NCBI GenBank assembly: GCA_902605605.1
Contig: CACLDI010000010.1
Coordinates: 1-34,368, forward strand
Direction: 5' to 3'
Source of the DNA: an uncultured Pelagibacteraceae bacterium
GTDB taxonomy: Bacteria > Pseudomonadota > Alphaproteobacteria > Pelagibacterales > Pelagibacteraceae
DNA: 34,368 nucleotides
In this document: one piece after another, positions 8,549 to 16,541 of the stretch
Numbering within the stretch: the first letter of the stretch is position 1
How the letters are laid out: each line of letters opens with the position of its first letter
Position numbers and translations under genes: made by a program
The notes under the pieces: generated by a model
The model's database searches: none
Told to the model about the DNA's origin: nothing
What the model saw: the letters and a program-made list of their open reading frames with translations, nothing else

Positions 8549-10767
8549 TTAACTAAAGGTTTTCCAGTTGCAAGAGTATGTTTTATTCTTTCCTGGGTTT
8601 TAGGGGTTTCAATAAGCTTCATAAAAGCATCTAGCTCTAATTTATACAAATCGTCTTCTGAAAGTTGTTTGTCTATTGATGTATCTCCACCACTTAGTAC
8701 ATATGCTAATTCTTTAGCAACTACCATGCCGTGATCTAGTATAACTTTATCATTGTAAAGTTTATCTAAAACTTTGTGCATTTCGCCCCTAACACTCTCA
8801 CCTGGCAAATTGAATACTAATTCAGATGGTGATTTAAAATCTCTGTTTTCATTTAAAATTTGCTTTGATGCTTCGAGTAAACTATTTCTATTCATTATTC
8901 TTTTATCTTCTGGCTTAAGATATTTTAAAGGTTCTGCCTCTACTGGTGAAGTTGCCGTCTTACCATAGCCAATGATGTCAAAAACTTTTAATGGAGCAAA
9001 ATGAGGATCTTTTTTACTTTCTTCTGTATTCTGCCATCTTGCTAACATTTCTTTGCAACCACCACCAGCTGGTATCAACCCTACTATTGTCTCAACTAAA
9101 CCAATTACAATATTTGTGTGCGATGCCACAAAATTACTTTGCACAAGAACTTCAAAGCCTCCTCCTAAAGTTAAACCTGAAGGTGCAGATATTACTGGAT
9201 ATTTTGAATACTTAAGCTCTTTACATGTTTCTTGAAAATATTTAATAAATTTTTCAATAGATTTAAAATCGCCTTTATTTGCAAAATCCATCGTATAACT
9301 TAAATTTACCCCTGCAGAGAATTGCATACTTTCATTAATAATAATTAAAGGTTTATCAGTTGCTTTTTTTAAAGCATCCATAGAGTCATAATCTAGAGCG
9401 TTTGCTTTAGTGGTAAACTCAACAATGTTATAGTCTGGAAATTTATAAACTTGAGCAGAGCTATTTCCATCAAAACTTTGAGCTTTTCTTTTAACTTTTC
9501 CTAAAGTTTCAATTTTTGTATATTTTTGTCTTTCTCCATAAAAATTTTCATTTTTAGATTTTGCAAGACTTTCTAAAAATTTATTACCTTCATACTCATC
9601 AATTTTATTGAAAAAATTTTCTATTCCAATTTCTTCAAGCATCTCAAATGGTCCTTTAGACCAATTAAAACCAAGTCTCATTGCTTCATCAATATCGTTA
9701 AATTCGTCTGTAATCTCAGGTACTAATGAAGATGAATACTTAATTATTTTTGAAATCACTGACCAGGCATATTTTCCATACTTATCATCTCGGTTAATTA
9801 ATTTTTTAAGATCAACTTTATCAGACTTAACATCAATTTTTTTACTCGGTGAATAATCTCCTGTTTCTAGATTTAATGCCTCTAAAATTTTTACACCTCC
9901 TTCTTTATTTATTCTAAAAAAACCACCTTTGCCTTTTCGGCCAGTATAACCAGTTTCAATTAGTTTTTTAATTAAAGGGATTTCTTGAGCAACCTCATGA
10001 AATTTATCAGTTTTAGGTAATTCTTTTATAAAACTTTTTAGTACATCAGCCATTAAATCAATGCCGATTAAATCATATAAACCAAATACACCCGTTTTAG
10101 GAATTCCCATAGGTCTTCCAAAAATTGCGTCAGCTTCTTCAACAGTTAATTTCATTTTGAAGGCCTCAGTCATTGCTATTTGCATAGCATATACACCAAC
10201 CCTATTTCCTAAAAAACCTGGAGTATCGTTACAGACTATTGCACCTTTACCAAGTTCAATCTCACAAAATTTTTGAAGTGCATTTATTTTTTCTAAATCA
10301 TTATTTTCATTTTTAACAATTTCTAACAAACCCATGTATCGAACAGGATTAAAAAAGTGCGTAATACAAAAATCTTTTTTTTGTTCATTGGTTAGATTTT
10401 CAGAAAGTACTTTGATTGGAATTGAGGAAGTGTTTGATGAAACTATAGCTCCATCTTTTCTGGATTTAAATATTTTATCGTATATTTGATGTTTAATATC
10501 TATTCTCTCAACAACTGCTTCTACTACCCAATCGGCCTCTTTAACAGCATTAAAATCATCAGAAATATTTCCTACTTTGATATTATTAATTTTAGATTTA
10601 TCAATTAACAATGGTGGTCTTGATTTGTAAATTCTATCTCTAGCATTTGTACTTATTTCTGTGGTTAAATCTAATAATGTTACTGGTACATTTGCATTAC
10701 ATAAATGAGCAGCAATACCGCTGCCCATAGTACCAGATCCAATAATAACCACTTTTTTGATTTGCAC
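8545..10767 (-). CDS. Fused 3-hydroxyacyl-CoA dehydrogenase / enoyl-CoA hydratase
   Basis: A 740-residue bifunctional beta-oxidation protein. The order is dehydrogenase first (about residues 1-400) and crotonase last (about 440-700), as in Bacillus FadN and opposite to E. coli FadB/FadJ. The NAD fold shows GSGTMGSGIAAH at 10-21. The catalytic His137 lies in THFFNPVRYMGLLEIV and Glu149 follows. The C-terminal half keeps the crotonase features: oxyanion segment FSAGVNL, the glutamate of LTLGGGFEVL, and the second glutamate in GLVETIVGLIPAGGG. Both activities therefore look intact. It lies 36 bases after potC on the same strand, so it may be read through from the pot operon. No thiolase or acyl-CoA dehydrogenase is in the window. 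Confidence 0.9.
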   Translation of the reverse strand: MQIKKVVIIGSGTMGSGIAAHLCNANVPVTLLDLTTEISTNARDRIYKSRPPLLIDKSKINNIKVGNISDDFNAVKEADWVVEAVVERIDIKHQIYDKIFKSRKDGAIVSSNTSSIPIKVLSENLTNEQKKDFCITHFFNPVRYMGLLEIVKNENNDLEKINALQKFCEIELGKGAIVCNDTPGFLGNRVGVYAMQIAMTEAFKMKLTVEEADAIFGRPMGIPKTGVFGLYDLIGIDLMADVLKSFIKELPKTDKFHEVAQEIPLIKKLIETGYTGRKGKGGFFRINKEGGVKILEALNLETGDYSPSKKIDVKSDKVDLKKLINRDDKYGKYAWSVISKIIKYSSSLVPEITDEFNDIDEAMRLGFNWSKGPFEMLEEIGIENFFNKIDEYEGNKFLESLAKSKNENFYGERQKYTKIETLGKVKRKAQSFDGNSSAQVYKFPDYNIVEFTTKANALDYDSMDALKKATDKPLIIINESMQFSAGVNLSYTMDFANKGDFKSIEKFIKYFQETCKELKYSKYPVISAPSGLTLGGGFEVLVQSNFVASHTNIVIGLVETIVGLIPAGGGCKEMLARWQNTEESKKDPHFAPLKVFDIIGYGKTATSPVEAEPLKYLKPEDKRIMNRNSLLEASKQILNENRDFKSPSELVFNLPGESVRGEMHKVLDKLYNDKVILDHGMVVAKELAYVLSGGDTSIDKQLSEDDLYKLELDAFMKLIETPKTQERIKHTLATGKPLVN

Positions 10768-10803
10768 TCTAAGTTCTATATATGAAAAGTTTATTTAGGT
10801 AAA

Positions 10804-11658
10804 TTATCTATTTATTCCTCTTAATCTCTCGGATCTTCTTCTTAGTAGTTCTGCTGTGACTAAAATCAAAGTCGATAAAACAATTAAACATGTTGCAACT
10901 GCAAGAATAGTTGGACTTAACTGTTCTCTTAAACCTGTCCACATTTGAACGGGAATAGTCGTATTCTCTAATCCTGCTAAAAATAACACAACAACTACTT
11001 CGTCAAATGATGTAACAAATGCAAACAACCCTCCTGAGATCACACCAGGAAGTATCAAAGGTAATGTAATTTTCATAAATGTATTAACTGGATTACTTCC
11101 CAAACTTGAGGCTGCTCGAGTTACACTATGATCAAAACCTGAAAGTGTTGCTGTAACTGTTATTACTACAAAAGGAGTGCCTAATATAATATGGGCCAAT
11201 ACTATTCCTGTATGAGTCGCTGCTAAACCGACTTTTGCCATAAAAAAGAAAATAGCTACACCAGATATAATTAATGGAACAATCATTGGTGAAATTAAAA
11301 CTGCCATAATCAAACCTTTATATGGCATGTGTCTACTGCTAAGTCCTAAAGCAGCTAGTGTTCCTAAAATTATTGATCCAATAGTTGCAAATATCGCAAT
11401 TATAAAACTATTCTTTGCAGCTAGTCCCCATGGATTTTTAGTTCCATAAACCATTTCGTGATACCATCTAAAAGAGAAAGCATCTGGATCAAGCTTTTTC
11501 ATTCCTTCAGAAAAAACTAAAAACTCTTCGGCGTTAAATGATAAAGGAAAAATTACAAATAAAGGTGCAATTAAAAAGAAAAACACAAATGTACAAATAG
11601 CAATATAAAAGTAATGCCAAATTCTATACCTTGTTTCTGTGTAACTTGGTAATGCCAT
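10804..11658 (-). CDS. potC: Spermidine/putrescine ABC transporter permease PotC
   Basis: A 284-residue inner-membrane permease of the PotBC/CysTW type, with about six membrane spans. The first is near residues 14-40. The cytoplasmic EAA-like coupling loop reads AASSLGSNPVNTFMKITLPL (about 182-201) and contacts the ATPase. Length is standard for PotC. It starts 2 bases after potB ends and is the last permease of the potA-potD-potB-potC set, which supports polyamine import from the periplasm. The exact substrate (putrescine, spermidine or another diamine) is not resolved. Confidence 0.92.
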   Translation of the reverse strand: MALPSYTETRYRIWHYFYIAICTFVFFFLIAPLFVIFPLSFNAEEFLVFSEGMKKLDPDAFSFRWYHEMVYGTKNPWGLAAKNSFIIAIFATIGSIILGTLAALGLSSRHMPYKGLIMAVLISPMIVPLIISGVAIFFFMAKVGLAATHTGIVLAHIILGTPFVVITVTATLSGFDHSVTRAASSLGSNPVNTFMKITLPLILPGVISGGLFAFVTSFDEVVVVLFLAGLENTTIPVQMWTGLREQLSPTILAVATCLIVLSTLILVTAELLRRRSERLRGINR

Positions 11659-11660
11659 GA

Positions 11661-12923
11661 TTATCCTAATTTAATATTATCTACTCCAACTAATTTATTA
11701 TAAACCCAATAGATTACTAACACCCCAGATAACAGCATTAAGCCCATTGCAGATGCAAAGCTCCAATCCAATGTTGCTTTCATGTGATATGCAATTTGAT
11801 TACTAATTAAAGTACCTGAGGCCCCTCCAACTAATGCCGGTGTAATGTAATAACCAATTGCTAAAATAAACACTAACAAACAACCTGCACCAATGCCTGG
11901 AATAGTTAATGGAAAATAAACTTTCCAGAAAGCAACGAAAGGGGTCCCCCCTAGTGATTTTCCTGCTCTCATTAAACTTGGAGATATTGTTTTCATGACG
12001 CTGTAGAGTGGTAGTACCATGAAAGGTAATAATATTTGTGTCATTGCCACATAAGTTCCAACTTTATTGTACATCATAGTTGGTCTGTTATCGTCTGCAA
12101 CAAGACCAATCATTACAAAAAAATCATTTACTACTCCTTGTGTTTGTAGCAAAATCATCCAGCTAGCAGTTCTTACTAATAAAGAAGTCCAAAACGGCAA
12201 GAGAACACATATCATTAAAAGATTACTGTATTTCATTGGTAATGTTGCAAGTAAGTGAGCTATTGGATAGCCCATTAAAAAACAGAAAATAGTTACAAAT
12301 AACGCTATTTCAAGTGTTCTTAGCCAAAGTATTCTGTGTATTCTTCTATCCTCATCGACTTGTGCAATACTTCCATCTGCTGCAAAATACATATCCATCC
12401 CCTTTAAATATTTTGCCATAGTGTAAGGAGGTGCAGTTCGTTTTATAGCCTGCCAATACTCAACGTTTGCCCATCTTTTATGAATTTTCATAATTTGTTC
12501 TTTGATGCTTTGGCTTTCATCAATCTTATTTCTTTTAATTAGTCTCATTAATTTTTTAGTAATGGTGTTGAAACCATTCTTTTCTTTATTTAATCTTTGA
12601 CCAAGTTTCCCTTGTGTTTCGTTTTCTACTAAAAATTTGAAATCTGAATAGAAAGCAGTAAAAACTTCTTCCGGAGGTAATTCTTTCCCATCCCAACTTT
12701 CCATTGCTTTAAAGGTTTTGGGAAGCATATTAGTAACCATTCTATCATCGACACTTCGAGTAAACATTTCTCCAATTGGAAAAACATAGGTGATAAATAA
12801 GAATAATAGTAATGGAGCAACAAGAAGAAATGCTTTAATTTTATTCTTCTTTTCAGCTTTTTTTAGACTGACTTCGAGTGGTATTCCGTCAGTAGTTAAA
12901 ATTTGTCTTGTTTCTGAGCTCAT
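11661..12923 (-). CDS. potB: Spermidine/putrescine ABC transporter permease PotB, long form
   Basis: A 420-residue permease, clearly longer than the roughly 280-300 residues of E. coli PotB. Membrane span 1 lies at about residues 30-50. It is followed by about 140 mostly polar residues (55-195) rich in Lys and Glu, then the five-span permease core with the coupling loop AGKSLGGTPFVAFWKVYFPL. The extra segment should lie in the periplasm after span 1; similar long PotB forms occur in alphaproteobacteria as far as I know. The ATG directly follows the U-tract of an intrinsic terminator with no Shine-Dalgarno sequence, so its expression must depend on readthrough. Confidence 0.9.
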   Translation of the reverse strand: MSSETRQILTTDGIPLEVSLKKAEKKNKIKAFLLVAPLLLFLFITYVFPIGEMFTRSVDDRMVTNMLPKTFKAMESWDGKELPPEEVFTAFYSDFKFLVENETQGKLGQRLNKEKNGFNTITKKLMRLIKRNKIDESQSIKEQIMKIHKRWANVEYWQAIKRTAPPYTMAKYLKGMDMYFAADGSIAQVDEDRRIHRILWLRTLEIALFVTIFCFLMGYPIAHLLATLPMKYSNLLMICVLLPFWTSLLVRTASWMILLQTQGVVNDFFVMIGLVADDNRPTMMYNKVGTYVAMTQILLPFMVLPLYSVMKTISPSLMRAGKSLGGTPFVAFWKVYFPLTIPGIGAGCLLVFILAIGYYITPALVGGASGTLISNQIAYHMKATLDWSFASAMGLMLLSGVLVIYWVYNKLVGVDNIKLG

Positions 12924-12955
12924 AAAAAAAAAGGGCGGTTAATTAATAACCGCCC
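12924..12955 (-). terminator. Intrinsic terminator between potD and potB
   Basis: On the minus strand, GGGCGGTTA and TAACCGCCC form a perfect 9-bp stem (12933-12941 with 12947-12955) around a 5-base loop. Nine consecutive U's follow (12924-12932). The U-tract touches the potB start codon. This should terminate most transcripts after potD and allow partial readthrough into potB-potC. Confidence 0.9.
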
Positions 12956-12992
12956 TAAATATATTATATTAATTCAGTGTTTAAAACTGAAA

Positions 12993-14117
12993 TTATAGTC
13001 CTGCTTTCATTGCTTCCCATTTTTCACCAATCTCTGTTCCATTATCAGCCCAGTAGTATGGATCAACTAAGAAATATTTCTTAGTATTTTGAGGAGATGT
13101 AGGCATTTGAGGCATCATTTCAGTTTTACCATCTTTGTACCAAGGCTCGTTGGCTTTGATAATATCTAAAGATGATATTCTGTATGGTGCATATGCAATA
13201 TACTTCGCACTACCAGCTAACATTTCAGTATTAGTCATCATAGCTAGAGCTTTTTTAGCATTTCCATTTGCATCGTTAGGTCCACCTTTAACTTGTACAA
13301 AGTACTCATAGTCAAGACCTTGACCATGCCATACTTGCTTAATTGGAGCACCCTCACCTACTTCAGCGTTAAAGAATCTTCCGTTCCAACCAGTTGCCAT
13401 TACAACCTCACCAGCAACTAATAGTTCTGGTGGTTGAGCACCTGCAGACCAGAATACACATCCACCATTTGGATCTGTACAAAGTTCTTTAATTTTATTC
13501 ATCGCTCTATCAACACCACCTTCTGCTTCAAGTTTTCTGTAAAGTAATTCTCCACCTTTACCCATGTTTACACCATCAGCAGCTAATGCAATTTCTAAGT
13601 TTGTAAGAGCACTTTTGTAGATTGCTCTTTTACCTGGAAATTTTTTAGTGTTAAAGAAGTCTTGAATTGTTGTAGGCTCTTTTCCATCAAATGCTCTTGT
13701 ATCAAAAGCATAATTCCATGAGTAAAGAATATTTCCTACTGCACACTCACTTGGCATTGGAGCAAAAAAGTCTTTACTTGCCGGTGTTCCATCTGGAGCT
13801 GCTGGAAAGTCTTTGTCAAAATCAAATTTAACAAACAAACCTTCATCACAACCATTAATAGTATCAAATGCAAATACATCGATAATATCCCAGTTTATAG
13901 CACCTGCTTCTTTTTGTGCTTTAATTTCTGATAGTCCTCCAGAATAGTCAACCCAGTTAATATCTATTCCTAGAGCTGCTGCTGTTGGATCACCATACCC
14001 TTGTTTTTGAGAGTCTGTATAAGCTCCACCCCATGATGCCACAGTAACAGCAAAGGCTGAAGAAGTTACAGATACAACAAAAGAAAGAGCAAGTATCAAT
14101 TTACTTAATTTTCTCAT
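12993..14117 (-). CDS. potD: Periplasmic polyamine-binding protein PotD
   Basis: A 374-residue solute-binding protein of the PotD/PotF type (ABC class spermidine/putrescine). I chose the internal ATG at 14115-14117 rather than the open-frame limit at 14192. It follows a strong Shine-Dalgarno (GGAGGAAT) and begins a clean signal peptide of about 23 residues ending SSAFA, with mature start VTVASWGG. Typical PotD features are VASWGGAYTDSQ, INWDIIDVFAFD and ILYSWNYAFD. It captures polyamines in the periplasm for PotBC-PotA. It has its own promoter (14164-14192) and is followed by a terminator, the usual arrangement for making the binding protein in excess over the permeases. Confidence 0.94.
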   Translation of the reverse strand: MRKLSKLILALSFVVSVTSSAFAVTVASWGGAYTDSQKQGYGDPTAAALGIDINWVDYSGGLSEIKAQKEAGAINWDIIDVFAFDTINGCDEGLFVKFDFDKDFPAAPDGTPASKDFFAPMPSECAVGNILYSWNYAFDTRAFDGKEPTTIQDFFNTKKFPGKRAIYKSALTNLEIALAADGVNMGKGGELLYRKLEAEGGVDRAMNKIKELCTDPNGGCVFWSAGAQPPELLVAGEVVMATGWNGRFFNAEVGEGAPIKQVWHGQGLDYEYFVQVKGGPNDANGNAKKALAMMTNTEMLAGSAKYIAYAPYRISSLDIIKANEPWYKDGKTEMMPQMPTSPQNTKKYFLVDPYYWADNGTEIGEKWEAMKAGL

Positions 14118-14120
14118 TAT

Positions 14121-14127
14121 TCCTCCG
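14121..14127 (-). promoter_or_regulatory. Strong Shine-Dalgarno that fixes the potD start
   Basis: Read on the minus strand, CGGAGGA lies 3-9 bases before the ATG at 14117. It is one of the few near-perfect ribosome binding sites in the window and rules out the upstream in-frame ATG at 14192, which also lies on the -35 element. Confidence 0.8.
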
Positions 14128-14139
14128 TTTAAACGTTTA

Positions 14140-14157
14140 ATATAAATTAATTTATAT
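14140..14157. repeat. 18-base perfect palindrome at the predicted potD transcript start
   Basis: ATATAAATTAATTTATAT is its own reverse complement and covers about the first 18 transcribed bases predicted from the potD promoter. A second, 12-base palindrome (TTAAACGTTTAA, 14129-14140) follows at once. These could be an operator pair, or chance in AT-rich DNA. Confidence 0.5.
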
Positions 14158-14163
14158 AAGTAA

Positions 14164-14192
14164 ATTACACCAAAATGACTATTAAGAGTCAA
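14164..14192 (-). promoter_or_regulatory. Near-consensus sigma-70 promoter for potD
   Basis: On the minus strand: TTGACT (14192-14187), a 17-base spacer, then TGTAAT (14169-14164). Both hexamers match the consensus at five of six positions with ideal spacing. Start of transcription is expected near 14157, giving a leader of about 40 bases. Confidence 0.75.
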
Positions 14193-14240
14193 CAGCTTAT
14201 AATGATACTATTGTTGTTATACCCTAATATATGGGGATGT

Positions 14241-15326
14241 TTATTTTGGGTCTAAAGCTCTTGCGTCTGAACTGTTCCAGCCAATTTTAATATCTTGTTT
14301 AACTTTTAGTTCTAAATTTGAAGTGCTGTTTGGTACTTTTAGAATAAATTCTGGGTTTCCTAATAAATTAATTCGAACTCTTGTATGATCTCCATGATAA
14401 ATTACCTCTTCTACTTTACCACTAAACATATTATCCATTGTTTCACCTGGCTCAATTAATGCTCTTTCTGGTCTTAAGGAAACGGTTGTTTGTTCTCCCT
14501 TTGATTTTACTGAAATAGCGCTGGCTAGTATTTCACCATTGGATAGTTTTACTTTACATTTTTCTCCAGAAATATCTGACACCTCACCATTAAAGGTATT
14601 ATTTTCACCTATAAACTCTGCAACGAATGAATTAACTGGTTTTTCATAAAGCTCTGAAGGATTTGATAGCTGTTGAACTTTACCATCATTAAAAACCGCA
14701 ATTCTATTCGACATTGTTAATGCTTCACTTTGATCGTGTGTAACATAAACTACAGTTACTCCTATACTTTCATGAATATGTTTAATTTCATATTGCATAC
14801 TCTCTCTTAAATTTTTGTCTAAAGCGCCTAGAGGCTCATCCATCAAAACTACCGCAGGATCAAAAACTAAAGCTCTAGCCACAGCTACCCTTTGTTGTTG
14901 TCCTCCTGAAAGTTGTCCTGGCATTCTTGTTTCAAATCCATTTAGTGAAACCATTGATAAAGCTTTATCAACTTTTTTATCAATTTCATTTTTTTCCATT
15001 TTTCTTACTCTTAGAGGAAAAGCTAGATTTTCATAAACTGTCATATGAGGAAAAAGTGCGTAATTTTGAAAGACCATTCCAATTCCTCTTTTATGAGGTG
15101 GAATGTTAGAAATTATATTCCCATCTAATAGGATCTCTCCGTTTGTAGGAGTTTCAAAACCTGCAAGCATCATCAGACAAGTTGTCTTACCAGATCCAGA
15201 GGGACCAAGCATAGTAATGAATTCACCTTCAGCAATATCTAATTGAAGATCTTTAACAACCAAAACTTTACCATCATAGCTTTTATCAACTTTATCAAAT
15301 TTGACGAATTCTGGATTTTTAGACAT
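14241..15326 (-). CDS. potA: Polyamine ABC transporter ATPase PotA
   Basis: A 361-residue ABC ATPase that drives PotBC. In order: Walker A GPSGSGKTT (41-49), Q-loop Gln87 (VFQNYALFPHMTV), signature LSGGQQQR (139-146), Walker B VVLMDEPLGALD (159-170), and H-loop His197 (VTHDQSEAL). A TOBE-type C-terminal domain follows from about 240. This is the PotA/MalK-type long ATPase rather than the short Liv type. It is separated from potD by 123 bases that hold a separate promoter, and it follows the M24 gene by 45 bases. A TATATT hexamer ends 7 bases before its ATG, so a weak promoter of its own is possible. Confidence 0.94.
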   Translation of the reverse strand: MSKNPEFVKFDKVDKSYDGKVLVVKDLQLDIAEGEFITMLGPSGSGKTTCLMMLAGFETPTNGEILLDGNIISNIPPHKRGIGMVFQNYALFPHMTVYENLAFPLRVRKMEKNEIDKKVDKALSMVSLNGFETRMPGQLSGGQQQRVAVARALVFDPAVVLMDEPLGALDKNLRESMQYEIKHIHESIGVTVVYVTHDQSEALTMSNRIAVFNDGKVQQLSNPSELYEKPVNSFVAEFIGENNTFNGEVSDISGEKCKVKLSNGEILASAISVKSKGEQTTVSLRPERALIEPGETMDNMFSGKVEEVIYHGDHTRVRINLLGNPEFILKVPNSTSNLELKVKQDIKIGWNSSDARALDPK

Positions 15327-15371
15327 AAAGGTGAATATAAAACATTTGTGGTAGTAGAATTCAATAGCTAA

Positions 15372-16541
15372 TTAACTCTTAATATGAAGTTCTTTTGGAA
15401 AATTGCAGAATAATTCAGAACCATTCTCAGTTACTCTAATTGCTTCAGAGGCTTCTACACCCCAGTCACCAAATTGCATCACTGCTATCATATGAAAACA
15501 GACATTAGGCTCAAGAACGGTCATATCGCCTTTGTATATATTTAGAGTATGTTCGCCCCAATCTGGAGGATAGCCAATTCCAATTGAATATCCTGTTCTT
15601 GATTTTTTTTCTATTCCATATTTATCTAAAATTTTCCAAAATGCCTGGGCAACATCATCAGCAGTATTTCCAGGTCTGATTGCACTAATACCAGAGTTCA
15701 AAGCCTCAATGGTTTTATTCATAGTATCTATTTTTGTTTGGTCAGGTTTTCCTAATAAAACTGTTCTAGCCATTGGAGCATGATATCTTTTATAAGTTCC
15801 TGACAATTCAATAATTGTAGCCTCTCCTTCAACAAATTTATCCTGACTAGCAGTCAAATGAGATGCTGAAGTTCCGTTTCCTGTTGGTACTAATGTTGCA
15901 ATACTTGCATATTCTCCGCCAAATTCTTCTGTGCCATAAAATAATGATTTTTGAATTTCTCCAACAGCATCACATTGTCTTATACCTGGGTTAATTACTT
16001 CCATTGCAGTTTTCATTCCTTTTTCAGAAATTTTTGCAGCAGATTTCATATAAGTTATTTCAGTGTCTGATTTTACCAGTCTTGCCCAATTGACTAGACG
16101 ATCGCTGTCTTTTATTTTAGCATTAGGAAGTCCTAATTTAATTTTTTCATAACAAAAAGCTGTGAAATAATGCGCATCCATCTCTACACCAATTGATAAC
16201 TTGTCCCATTTTCTGTCTTTAATAATGTCAACTAAATAATCATAAGGATGTTTTGGCCAAGTATGAATATAAGACTCATCGTAAGCTAGTATGTTCTCAT
16301 TTTTTAAATAAGTTTTTAAGTAAGCTCCCCCTGCATCTTGAGCTCTTACAAAACACAGTGGTTCTTCTGCATTAACATGCACAATAGCGCACTGTGCATA
16401 ATAAAACGACCAAGCATCATAACCTGTTAAATAATTAAGGTTATTGGTGTCATGAGAGATTAAAAGTTCAATGCCTTTTTCTTGCATCATGTGTTGAACT
16501 TTCTTTAGTCTCTGTTTGTATTCTTCTTTTGTAAAATACAT
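15372..16541 (-). CDS. M24-fold hydrolase, ectoine hydrolase/creatinase-like
   Basis: A 389-residue pita-bread-fold protein with a creatinase-type N-domain (1-155) and an M24 C-domain (160-389). In metal-dependent M24 peptidases the segment reads D-x-G...G-D-I-T-R-T. Here it is ELSGTYKRYHAPMARTV (245-261), so both aspartate ligands are gone. His228 in GTSASHLT matches the catalytic histidine of creatinase. The SIGIGYPPDWGEH segment (319-331) is of the type I associate with ectoine hydrolases (DoeA/EutD). The likely reaction is metal-free hydrolysis of a cyclic amidine or amide, with ectoine the first candidate. The ectoine pathway partners DoeB/EutE, EutB and EutC are absent, so another substrate is possible. 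It shares its start with the end of the racemase-family gene (TAATG). Confidence 0.78.
   Translation of the reverse strand: MYFTKEEYKQRLKKVQHMMQEKGIELLISHDTNNLNYLTGYDAWSFYYAQCAIVHVNAEEPLCFVRAQDAGGAYLKTYLKNENILAYDESYIHTWPKHPYDYLVDIIKDRKWDKLSIGVEMDAHYFTAFCYEKIKLGLPNAKIKDSDRLVNWARLVKSDTEITYMKSAAKISEKGMKTAMEVINPGIRQCDAVGEIQKSLFYGTEEFGGEYASIATLVPTGNGTSASHLTASQDKFVEGEATIIELSGTYKRYHAPMARTVLLGKPDQTKIDTMNKTIEALNSGISAIRPGNTADDVAQAFWKILDKYGIEKKSRTGYSIGIGYPPDWGEHTLNIYKGDMTVLEPNVCFHMIAVMQFGDWGVEASEAIRVTENGSELFCNFPKELHIKS

Noticed and set aside
14118..14192. In-frame ATG at 14192 giving a 399-residue PotD
   Set aside because: It would put 25 extra residues before a textbook signal peptide, it lies on the -35 hexamer, and the ATG at 14117 has a strong Shine-Dalgarno.
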